Shown: positions 5,751-12,305 of the stretch, piece by piece | Numbering within the stretch: the first letter of the stretch is position 1 | How the letters are laid out: every line of letters begins with the position of its first letter | Origin: Candidatus Nanoanaerosalina archaeon | GTDB taxonomy: Archaea > Nanohalarchaeota > Nanosalinia > Nanosalinales > Nanoanaerosalinaceae | Assembly (NCBI GenBank): GCA_022729275.1 | Contig: JALDAH010000021.1 | Span: 1-13,265 of the forward strand | Length of the DNA stretch: 13,265 bases | Reading direction: 5' to 3' | Translations under genes and position numbers: made by a program | The notes under the pieces: generated by a model | Told to the model about the DNA's origin: nothing | Databases searched by the model: none | Seen by the model: the letters and a program-made list of their open reading frames with translations, nothing else

Positions 5751-8147
5751 TTGTTGGAAAAAGCCCTGTATCCCCTAAAAATAATTTTTGCAGCTTTTTT
5801 TCTATCGGTGTTCTTTTCGGGATCAGCATTAGCAGGGTATGATGGACCTTCCTACCAGATCATAGGTAGTTACTACGCTTACGAGCTGGGTACCGATGTA
5901 GAGGATATCCTTGGAATCGACGATTTTAACCACACATACATTTTTGGAAAAGATCTTGATGCCTATGAGGATAACTTTGCCATAGCTTCTTCTCCTGTAC
6001 TTTATGGTACTGATGAAATCGTTTTCGACGGAAAATCAGGTCTTTACATCGATGAAAACGGTTTCCATGACAGTTCCCTTGCTTATCTTCTTTGTGCACC
6101 TGATCCGGATGATGATAATAGATGTAAATCCTCCGAAGACATAAATCCACAAAATGTAGGTATTATAGCTTTCAACGATGTTATAAATGATTTGAAAGGG
6201 GTTAATATAGGTTATGAAATGCCTGAAAGCGAAGAATGGGAGACCGAAGGATACAGGGTTTTTAGAGACTTTGATGGCGACTATTCGAACTTTGAAAACC
6301 CGTTATTTTTTGGAGAGTTCGATTATTATGATGGAAAACAAACCTATACAGCTGATGGACATTACAGATATGGTATTAGTCAGAGAATTTTTGATGGGTT
6401 TAACGATGATGTGGGTTTTGAATTCTGTGATGTCCGTGATGATGAGGGATGTGTCGTTGATTTCAGTGATGAGGTAGGGATAGATAATTTGGAACTTGGA
6501 GATTTTTCTTGGATGCTATTTGAAGAAGAAAACGTGTTCGAAGAGAACAGGTTTTATGATAGCTCAAAAATAGTTCATGGCGTTATAGAATATGAAGAAG
6601 AGGGTGATTGGCACAGGATAGATTTTGAAGAAGGCTTCAGCGATATTGAAAGTTTTGAAGAGCCTCCTGTAGTTGTCGCAAGTTTGAACGATGAAGGAGA
6701 CCCTGGATACGTCAATGTTTATGATGTTGATACTTCGGGTTTTTATTTAAGGGTTTGCAGCGTTTCTACAGATTCTGAATGCGAATCTACAGGTACAGAG
6801 CCTGAAAAGGTTTCTTGGTTAGCTGTAGGAGGTGAAATGGATTATGAAGATATTTCAGATAGTTATGGAGTGCCTCAAAAAGTCAGGTACAACACGAAAC
6901 CAGAGATAAATGTTGAGACAGAGGATGGAAAGACCTTCGAAACGGTAGAACCGGTTTTAAATGTTTCTTTCCGTGATTTCGGTGAAGATCCTGTTTCCAT
7001 AAGATTTTATGATGAAAACAACTCTGAAATGTTTAGCTGCGATGATCCAAATTGTGAGGGCACTGAAAAGGTAAAAGATGTTATAAGAAGCGATGCTCCT
7101 GAAACTGGAGAATCTGATGACTACAAAAGAGGAGATGAGGGATGGATAGCGATGGTTCTAGATGGAAGGTATTTTGAACATGGACAGACCTATGAATGGA
7201 GTGTTTATTATGGAGAATACTCGGGAGAACATTACGATGGTTGTACAAATCAGGATGTTTCTCCGCTATCATGTTATTTCGGTGCGGAAGATGTTTCCTC
7301 GACACATGATTTCCTACATGATTTTAATGAATGGGAGGAGAACATAATTTATGACAGTTACTACAAAAAAGGACCTTTTGAATTCGAGGTTCTGATACCT
7401 ATAGAGATTGAAGAAGCATGTGAACATAGGGTCTTGGATGATAGCGGAGAAGAACAGAACAGTCCTTACAGTGTTGGAGACAATGTTTTTTTCGAACCCG
7501 AATCGATAGAATACGAGGGAGATATAGACTCTGTGGATGTATGTGGAGACAGGATGTGCCAGGATATATTATGCTCGGATTTTGATTCAGACTTTGAAGA
7601 ATGTGATACAGTTATCGGAGAAGACTGGAGAAGCATCCAGGAATACTATTTGTGGGTTGAAGCTGATGGTTTAGAGATGATCAGCGATGAAAGATGTTAT
7701 CTTTTGATAGATAAAGAGATTTTTTACAGTGATAAGGGGAGTGTTACCGTTTCTTTTGAACAGGACGATTATGTTAATCTGTTCATCTCTAATGAGGCTG
7801 ATGTCACAAAGACATTTGAGATAGAGATAGGAGATATAGAAGATGGGAGTTTGGATGTATTTGTAGAGGGAATGCGATCAGAAGGAGACTTAGCGACTGT
7901 AAAAGTTGGTCCAAGAACCACCGAAGCTGTAAGAGTGAATTTCAGGGCGGGTTTCTGTGGTGGAACTTGTGAGGGAGAGGTGGACATAAGAGTTTTTGAT
8001 AGGACTGATGCTGAAGAACAGAAAGAGTCCTTGAGTGCGACTATAGAGGTTTCAGGAGATACTGTGTCCGCAGACGGATTAACTCTGATAAATTTAGTTT
8101 TCACAGGGTTTTTAGCGCTGTTGATTTTCTTTTTTCTATCGGATTAA
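5751..8147 (+). CDS. Secreted, membrane-anchored acidic surface protein with H-type-lectin-like repeats
   Basis: This 798-residue protein has an N-terminal signal peptide (hydrophobic 9-24, likely cut after ALA at 28) and a C-terminal membrane helix (about 776-796) with almost nothing beyond it, so nearly all of it lies outside the cell. It begins with TTG; no in-frame ATG exists upstream before a stop. Three repeats at about 72-145, 171-258 and 286-360 each carry a close cysteine pair (C115/C125, C226/C234, C336/C344) followed by a strand: VGIIAF, FSWMLF, VSWLAVG. The third also shows SFEEPPVVVASL and SGFYLRVC, resembling H-type lectin domains. About 380-550 looks like a fibronectin-III/Ig-like domain. 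A cysteine cluster (557-617) and a beta-rich domain (about 660-770) follow. It is strongly acidic. Adhesion or host contact is plausible but inferred; domain assignments are by eye. Confidence 0.7.
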   Translation: MLEKALYPLKIIFAAFFLSVFFSGSALAGYDGPSYQIIGSYYAYELGTDVEDILGIDDFNHTYIFGKDLDAYEDNFAIASSPVLYGTDEIVFDGKSGLYIDENGFHDSSLAYLLCAPDPDDDNRCKSSEDINPQNVGIIAFNDVINDLKGVNIGYEMPESEEWETEGYRVFRDFDGDYSNFENPLFFGEFDYYDGKQTYTADGHYRYGISQRIFDGFNDDVGFEFCDVRDDEGCVVDFSDEVGIDNLELGDFSWMLFEEENVFEENRFYDSSKIVHGVIEYEEEGDWHRIDFEEGFSDIESFEEPPVVVASLNDEGDPGYVNVYDVDTSGFYLRVCSVSTDSECESTGTEPEKVSWLAVGGEMDYEDISDSYGVPQKVRYNTKPEINVETEDGKTFETVEPVLNVSFRDFGEDPVSIRFYDENNSEMFSCDDPNCEGTEKVKDVIRSDAPETGESDDYKRGDEGWIAMVLDGRYFEHGQTYEWSVYYGEYSGEHYDGCTNQDVSPLSCYFGAEDVSSTHDFLHDFNEWEENIIYDSYYKKGPFEFEVLIPIEIEEACEHRVLDDSGEEQNSPYSVGDNVFFEPESIEYEGDIDSVDVCGDRMCQDILCSDFDSDFEECDTVIGEDWRSIQEYYLWVEADGLEMISDERCYLLIDKEIFYSDKGSVTVSFEQDDYVNLFISNEADVTKTFEIEIGDIEDGSLDVFVEGMRSEGDLATVKVGPRTTEAVRVNFRAGFCGGTCEGEVDIRVFDRTDAEEQKESLSATIEVSGDTVSADGLTLINLVFTGFLALLIFFFLSD

Positions 8148-8153
8148 CCACTG

Positions 8154-8160
8154 TTTTTAA
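8154..8160 (+). promoter_or_regulatory. TATA-like element of trm56
   Basis: TTTTTAA is centred about 27 nt before the ATG at 8184, with no Shine-Dalgarno between. It lies just after the stop of the surface-protein gene and could equally act as part of that gene's T-rich terminator. Confidence 0.4.
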
Positions 8161-8183
8161 GTTTTGAGAACAATTTTTTCTAT

Positions 8184-8699
8184 ATGATAACGGTTTTACG
8201 CCTGGGTCACAGAAGGGGAAGAGATGACAGAATTTCCAGTCATGTGGGTCTTACAGCCCGACAGTTCGGTGCAGACAAGATAATATATTCGGGGGAAAAG
8301 GATTCGAAGATGATGGAGAGTCTTGAAGATGTCATAGATAGATGGGGAGGATTTTTTGAAGTTGAATACAGAATTGATTTTAGAAAGGTTATAAAAAATT
8401 TTGAAGGCCTGAAAATCCATTTGACAATGTACGGAGAATCCATGAACGATAAAATAGATGACATTAGACTGAAGACTGAAGAAGATTTACTTGTGGTTGT
8501 TGGATCCCAGAAAGTTCCTAGAGAAGTTTATGATATGGTGGATCACAACATTGGTGTTGGTCATCAACCACATTCGGAAGTTGCAGCTCTAGGAGTTTTT
8601 CTTTACTCCTTAAATGATGGAGAGATAAAGGAAAAATTTGAGGGTGCAGAGGTCAAAGTTGAACCATCCAGAAATCAAAAACTGACCAGAACATTATAG
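8184..8699 (+). CDS. trm56: tRNA (cytidine(56)-2'-O)-methyltransferase
   Basis: This 171-residue SPOUT-class enzyme, found essentially only in archaea, methylates the ribose of C56 in the T-loop of tRNAs using S-adenosylmethionine. The N-terminal signature VLRLGHRRGRDDRISSHVGL followed by TARQFGADKI is diagnostic. The C-terminal trefoil-knot cofactor site reads LLVVVGSQKVPREVY, then NIGVGHQPHSEVAALGVFL (about 127-158). Length is close to the family norm. The start ATG has a TATA-like element about 27 nt upstream, so the mRNA is probably leaderless. It ends 64 nt before the end of the convergent glucan phosphorylase gene. It is a housekeeping gene, unrelated in function to its neighbours. Confidence 0.93.
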   Translation: MITVLRLGHRRGRDDRISSHVGLTARQFGADKIIYSGEKDSKMMESLEDVIDRWGGFFEVEYRIDFRKVIKNFEGLKIHLTMYGESMNDKIDDIRLKTEEDLLVVVGSQKVPREVYDMVDHNIGVGHQPHSEVAALGVFLYSLNDGEIKEKFEGAEVKVEPSRNQKLTRTL

Positions 8700-8763
8700 A
8701 TTTATATTACTAGAGCTCATATCTATGGATAATTTGTGGACATTAGCTTTTCTAGAATGTTTT

Positions 8764-10335
8764 TTACCATAGCTTTTTGTCGTATTTTTCTATCATCTTC
8801 CTGGCCGAATACTTTTCACCTGTCTCCACAGATTTTTTCATCATCTTTATCCATTTATCTCTATTGTTCTCGTATAGAGGAATAATTTTTTCTTGTAAAG
8901 TGTTGTAAAGCGCTTCTGAATCTTTTTTGTCCTGTTCTTCTCTGTTTTTTATAGGTTCATCATCTCCATAGAGCCAGCCGTTTTCTCCATCTTCAATAGC
9001 TTCCCAGCACCAACCATCAGGAATCGAAAGATTGAGGTTTCCGTTTACTGCTGCTTTTATCACAGATGTGCTGCAAGCCTCTTTTCTTGGTACAGGTGAA
9101 GAAAGCCAAATATCACAACCTTTAACCAGTCTCATGGCATCGTTCATATCATAATTCTCTATCCATATAACGGAATCTCCTTTTTCAGATCTCTGATATA
9201 TTTGGTTGACCATATACTGTCCTTCATCGTCAGCAACATGGGCTTTTCCTGCGAATATGATGTTGAACTTTTCAACCAATTTGTTGAAATTTTCTTCGTT
9301 TCTGAATAGTAACATAGGTCTTTTGTAGTTGGTGAATCTTCTGGCAAAACCAATTAAAGGTTTGTTGAGATCTATATTAACGTTCATGCTTTTCATCAAC
9401 ATCTTTTTCTCTTTCTGATGAGCTTCCCATAACTCTTCATCGGTTTCCGCCTGCTTGATTCTCTTTGACTGCCATGTTGGCAGGTGTACACCATTGGTTA
9501 TACCTCTGATTCCTGAGATTTTGTCAAAAGAAGACCACATATCCTTTGCAACCGTCTCATGTCTCTTTGAAACTGCGTTGGTTTCTCCCGATATTCTTAG
9601 ACATGCCAGAGTAGTATTAAATGGAGAACCTCCAAGCTCTTTGAAGTCTATTTGTTCATATGTGTCTGTTACACCTGTTTCCTGAAGCAGCTGATATGAA
9701 AACTTTGGATTCCCTGCTTCAACAGGAGTATGGGTCGTAAACCTTATCTTTTCCCTTGTTTTAATGTAAGCATCTTCTTTGGAAAAGCTCTGCAAGTTTT
9801 TGCTTAAGACTTCCAGACCTGCAAATTCAGAGTCCGACTCGTTCATATGTATGATATCAGGATTTATGTTTAGCCTGTCAAGTGCCTTGATGCCTGCTTT
9901 TCCAAGTAAAACCTGCTGAAATATTTTTTGCTTGTGATCTCCCGCATAAAGTTTGCTTGTTAGCTGTCTCTGTTCAAAAGTGTTTGATTCAACGTTGGTA
10001 TCTATCAAATATAGAGGAACGTTTCCATAAGATTCTGTTTTATATACTTCCACATCTATCTCTTGATCTCCAATAGAAACCTTGAATTCGTCCACAAGAT
10101 TGTTGATATAATTGTAGTTGTGGCTGTAGTACTTGTTTATAACTTTTGCACTGAAATTGAACTGTTCGACATATCCTTTGCTCCAAAGTATACCGACACC
10201 TACCACTTTCTTACCCATATCTTTTGATGCTTTAAGTATATCTCCAGCAAGAACGCCTAAACCTCCAGAATATGTATGTAGAGTTGAGTCAAGTCCATAT
10301 TCCATACAGAAGTATGCTACTGATTTCTCTGACAT
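8764..10335 (-). CDS. glgP: Alpha-glucan phosphorylase, short GT35 form with divergent motifs
   Basis: This 523-residue protein of the short glycogen/alpha-glucan phosphorylase family releases glucose 1-phosphate from alpha-1,4-glucans using pyridoxal phosphate. Family landmarks are EYGLDSTLHTYSGGLGVLAGD (12-32), FTTHTPVEAGNPKF (199-212), GITNGVHLPTW (278-288), RRFTNYKRP (332-340), FAGKAHVADDEG (361-372) and LNLSIPDGWCWEA (434-446). The PLP lysine is probably K427 in CSTSVIKAAVNG. It starts directly at the YSGGLG domain, lacking the extra N-terminal region many relatives have. Active-site motifs deviate: SGTSGMK is CSTSVIK here, and HxNEGH is HMNESD (163-168). Activity or specificity may thus be altered. 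It has its own leaderless-type promoter and no glycogen-metabolism neighbours. Confidence 0.85.
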   Translation of the reverse strand: MSEKSVAYFCMEYGLDSTLHTYSGGLGVLAGDILKASKDMGKKVVGVGILWSKGYVEQFNFSAKVINKYYSHNYNYINNLVDEFKVSIGDQEIDVEVYKTESYGNVPLYLIDTNVESNTFEQRQLTSKLYAGDHKQKIFQQVLLGKAGIKALDRLNINPDIIHMNESDSEFAGLEVLSKNLQSFSKEDAYIKTREKIRFTTHTPVEAGNPKFSYQLLQETGVTDTYEQIDFKELGGSPFNTTLACLRISGETNAVSKRHETVAKDMWSSFDKISGIRGITNGVHLPTWQSKRIKQAETDEELWEAHQKEKKMLMKSMNVNIDLNKPLIGFARRFTNYKRPMLLFRNEENFNKLVEKFNIIFAGKAHVADDEGQYMVNQIYQRSEKGDSVIWIENYDMNDAMRLVKGCDIWLSSPVPRKEACSTSVIKAAVNGNLNLSIPDGWCWEAIEDGENGWLYGDDEPIKNREEQDKKDSEALYNTLQEKIIPLYENNRDKWIKMMKKSVETGEKYSARKMIEKYDKKLW

Positions 10336-10357
10336 ATCTTATTTTGAGTAATCAATG

Positions 10358-10366
10358 TATAAAAAA
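10358..10366 (-). promoter_or_regulatory. TATA box of glgP
   Basis: On the minus strand this reads TTTTTTATA, centred 27 nt before the glgP ATG at 10335. It is the best TATA match in the window and implies a leaderless mRNA. Confidence 0.55.
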
Positions 10367-10502
10367 TTCTGTGGTACTTTTTTTATATTCCATAAGACAA
10401 TACTTCTATACTCAAGAGAATTTTTTAATTGAACAGAAAACCTTCAAGGTATAATCTTAATATTTAATTCTCTCTCCTAAATTTTAAACAATTTTTAATC
10501 TC

Positions 10503-10532
10503 CTCAAATTAGGCCTAGGCTTTTGATTTGAG
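10503..10532. repeat. Inverted repeat downstream of the thioredoxin-like operon
   Basis: CTCAAAT (10503-10509) and ATTTGAG (10526-10532) form a 7-bp stem around a 16-nt loop that itself contains the palindromes AGGCCT and CCTAGG. It lies 46 nt past the end of the operon, on the 3' side of its transcript. No T-tract follows on the minus strand, so it may be a 3'-UTR structure rather than a terminator. Confidence 0.35.
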
Positions 10533-10555
10533 AATTAGGAAGTTTTTCAGATATT

Positions 10556-10571
10556 CTCTTTCTATAAAGAG
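10556..10571. repeat. Small hairpin just after the operon's last stop codon
   Basis: CTCTTT, loop CTAT, AAAGAG form a 6-bp stem with a 4-nt loop, 7 nt beyond the stop codon of the thioredoxin-like gene. It may cap or protect the 3' end of the operon mRNA. There is no adjacent T-run on the transcribed strand. Confidence 0.35.
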
Positions 10572-10578
10572 GATTCGG

Positions 10579-11664
10579 TTACTGAACAACACCTTCACCA
10601 ATTTCTCTGTATGGCCGACCTATCACTTCCATCTCTCTAAAAACAAATGTTCCGTCATCTTCAACTGTACCCACTTCTTCCCATATTTGCTCTAACCCAG
10701 TGTATAATTCGGTTTCACCGGTCAAAAGCACTGTTGGAACCTTTCTAATATCGTATGATTCTATTTTATCCTTTGCTTCACTAACATCAATTACCTCTAC
10801 TTCTCCGATACCTGTACCAACTATCTGCTGGATTATTTCTACATGGATTTCTGGATCATAACACTCTTCACAGTCTTCATCATCTATCAGAATCAAATCA
10901 ATTAAGCCATCAATTTCTCCAGTAGTCCTATTTACAAATGGAGGAGGAGAGTTAATTTTGAAATAATTCTCTTTTTCTGAGAAACCCAGCTCTAGGAGAT
11001 GTCCTTCAATACCTTCGTATGATTTGATATCACCTTCAAGAATCATTGAAGGCACAATATCTATATCGTATTCCTCAAATCTGCCTGTTTCTTCAACCAT
11101 ACTATATACTTCTTTAGCCTGGATTTCCATACCTAATTCTTCCAAAGTATCTTTGACAAATCTTAAATCCTGACAGACTTCACAATCAAGATTTTCGAAA
11201 AACTTGACTTCTACATATCCGCGTAGCTCTTCCTCAAATGTATTAAAATAGGGAAAAGGCACATCTTCTATAAATAAAGTCTGATCAACTTCTGTAAAAC
11301 CTTCACCCACAATTCCATCTGTTTCTCCTTCTATGACGATGTTCGGCACTCTCTCAATACCTAGTTTTTCGACCATCTCTTTTCCGTCTTCTGTCCTATA
11401 ATCAATAAACTCAATATTTTCTATTTTTAGGTTTGAATCGTTTAAATTCCGGATATTTTTCTCCACGTCAAAACATTCTTCACACTCATCGTATTCCAAA
11501 ACCGTTATTTCTACTGTATTAGGCTCTAAATAGTCAAGATTATTAAATTCTTTTAATGAGTCTCCAAGAGCTCTAGCACTCATCAGATTTGTCGTTAAAA
11601 ATACTAAAAATACAGCTAAAGCTATGTAAATGAATATATTTCGATTTTCCATGGATTTCAACAT
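10579..11664 (-). CDS. Membrane-anchored protein with three thioredoxin-like modules
   Basis: This 361-residue protein has an N-terminal membrane anchor (about 10-30) followed outside the cell by three tandem thioredoxin-like modules. Each begins with a strand and CxxC and ends with a VP cis-proline motif: C61EEC64 with P107 (ERVPNIVIEG), C161EVC164 with P205 (DIVPSMILEG), and C265EEC268 with P310 (RKVPTVLLTG). These six are its only cysteines. All three active sites are acidic (CEEC, CEVC, CEEC) rather than CGPC or CPHC. The protein as a whole is strongly acidic. It is the last gene of a four-gene operon and overlaps the preceding 73-residue gene by 7 nt. An alternative start at 11652 (MENRN) would remove the overlap. 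A disulfide oxidoreductase or relay role is inferred; partners may be the GGC-tailed neighbours. Confidence 0.75.
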   Translation of the reverse strand: MLKSMENRNIFIYIALAVFLVFLTTNLMSARALGDSLKEFNNLDYLEPNTVEITVLEYDECEECFDVEKNIRNLNDSNLKIENIEFIDYRTEDGKEMVEKLGIERVPNIVIEGETDGIVGEGFTEVDQTLFIEDVPFPYFNTFEEELRGYVEVKFFENLDCEVCQDLRFVKDTLEELGMEIQAKEVYSMVEETGRFEEYDIDIVPSMILEGDIKSYEGIEGHLLELGFSEKENYFKINSPPPFVNRTTGEIDGLIDLILIDDEDCEECYDPEIHVEIIQQIVGTGIGEVEVIDVSEAKDKIESYDIRKVPTVLLTGETELYTGLEQIWEEVGTVEDDGTFVFREMEVIGRPYREIGEGVVQ

Positions 11665-11879
11665 CCCCCAACCATTCCTGGAAGTTCTTCTGTGCTCTCT
11701 TCTAGGTCTGTAGATCCTTCTACGGATACTTCAGAAGGTTCAATATCCTCAAGAGCTTCTAATTGCTCTTCAAATTCTACTTCAAGATTTGAAAGTTGCA
11801 ATGTTTGAGCTGCTGACACAGTTGTCAATAGACCTATTACGACAAGCATTAAAGCAAATTCTTTTCCATCTAATTCCAT
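11658..11879 (-). CDS. Small exported acidic protein ending in PGMVGGC
   Basis: This 73-residue protein is unrecognised as a family. A hydrophobic N-terminus (8-24, ending VSAAQ) looks like a signal peptide with possible cleavage before Q25, leaving about 49 residues. The mature part is very acidic, starts with a short heptad-like helix (about 27-46), and ends in ELPGMVGGC. Its only cysteine is the terminal residue. The last seven residues are identical to those of the 273-residue protein two genes upstream in the operon. A good Shine-Dalgarno, AGGTGA (11884-11889 on the minus strand), precedes its ATG by 4 nt, which supports it as a real gene despite its size. It is placed directly before the triple-thioredoxin gene. 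A thiol carrier, or a peptide displayed or attached through its tail, is possible. If it is not cleaved, the N-terminus would anchor it. Confidence 0.7.
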   Translation of the reverse strand: MELDGKEFALMLVVIGLLTTVSAAQTLQLSNLEVEFEEQLEALEDIEPSEVSVEGSTDLEESTEELPGMVGGC

Positions 11880-11883
11880 TTTT

Positions 11884-11889
11884 TCACCT
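11884..11889 (-). promoter_or_regulatory. Shine-Dalgarno of the 73-residue GGC gene
   Basis: AGGTGA on the minus strand lies 4 nt before the ATG at 11879, in the 12-nt gap after the preceding stop. It is the clearest ribosome-binding site of the operon and decides in favour of this small gene being translated. Confidence 0.7.
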
Positions 11890-11891
11890 TT

Positions 11892-12305
11892 TTAACTAAC
11901 ATATCTTCTTACTTTAGCATTACCTTCTTCATCTAAAACTTCGACTTCTACAGGTTCATCAGGAGCTATACAAGGATTCACACTCATCACATGTTTGTAG
12001 TTGAAGTTTAACACATCATATTCTTTGGTTCTTATCCCTGCATCACAGTTAACCTCTCCGTGAGGATTATTTGGATCTGTTGGTATGCAATTTCTGTCAT
12101 AAACTCCTACCCCTCTGTAAACTCCTGGATCTGCATCAATGTTATCTATCTCGCCTTCAAACGTGTGAACAGGTTCAAGATTTTCGAAAATATCTTCTTC
12201 AATTTCTTCAACTCTGGTTGCTCCACTGTTTAAATAAAATCCTACGGATATGAGGAACAGAGGAATAGCGATAAATAATATTGTGGATAACTTTATTTCT
12301 TTCAT
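11892..12305 (-). CDS. Small anchored exported protein with three Cys
   Basis: This 137-residue protein has an N-terminal membrane anchor (about 7-25), a short acidic spacer, and a compact exported domain from about residue 45. That domain holds HTFEGEID, DPGVYRGVGVYDRNC, NCDAG, LNFNYKHVMSVNPC and a final strand VEVEVLDEEGNAKVRR. Potential ligands or redox residues are C73, C87 and C112, with H47, H82 and H105. I do not recognise a named family, although I recall similar hypothetical proteins in DPANN genomes; this is unverified. Its ATG directly abuts the TAG of the preceding gene. The run GGGGG encoding that gene's Gly-Gly tail lies 7 nt upstream and serves as Shine-Dalgarno, so translation is probably coupled. 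Membership in the operon with Cys-rich and thioredoxin-like proteins suggests a metal-binding or thiol role. Confidence 0.65.
   Translation of the reverse strand: MKEIKLSTILFIAIPLFLISVGFYLNSGATRVEEIEEDIFENLEPVHTFEGEIDNIDADPGVYRGVGVYDRNCIPTDPNNPHGEVNCDAGIRTKEYDVLNFNYKHVMSVNPCIAPDEPVEVEVLDEEGNAKVRRYVS

Larger units (their letters stand above)
10336..10578. other. AT-rich intergenic region
   Basis: These 243 bp lie between the glgP start and the end of the thioredoxin-like gene, both on the minus strand. I see the glgP promoter at its left side and two small inverted repeats at its right. I found no open frame with coding character, no tRNA and no tandem repeat. Confidence 0.6.

Noticed and set aside
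5751..5850. Lipoprotein signal on the large surface protein
   Set aside because: No cysteine follows the hydrophobic segment. SGSALA-G fits ordinary signal peptidase cleavage.
7769..8104. 111-codon open frame antisense to the surface-protein gene
   Set aside because: It is rich in Ser, Thr and Pro, as expected from the complement of an acidic coding region, and has no start signals.
10503..10571. Small inverted repeats as a riboswitch or ncRNA gene
   Set aside because: The stems are only 6-7 bp, with no promoter dedicated to them and no conserved core I recognise. They are listed only as repeats.
11658..11681. Gly-Gly-Cys end as a ubiquitin-like or MoaD/ThiS sulfur-carrier precursor
   Set aside because: Those carriers have a beta-grasp domain of about 70 or more residues before the GG. 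The mature 49-residue acidic peptide shows no such fold, and a signal peptide is present.
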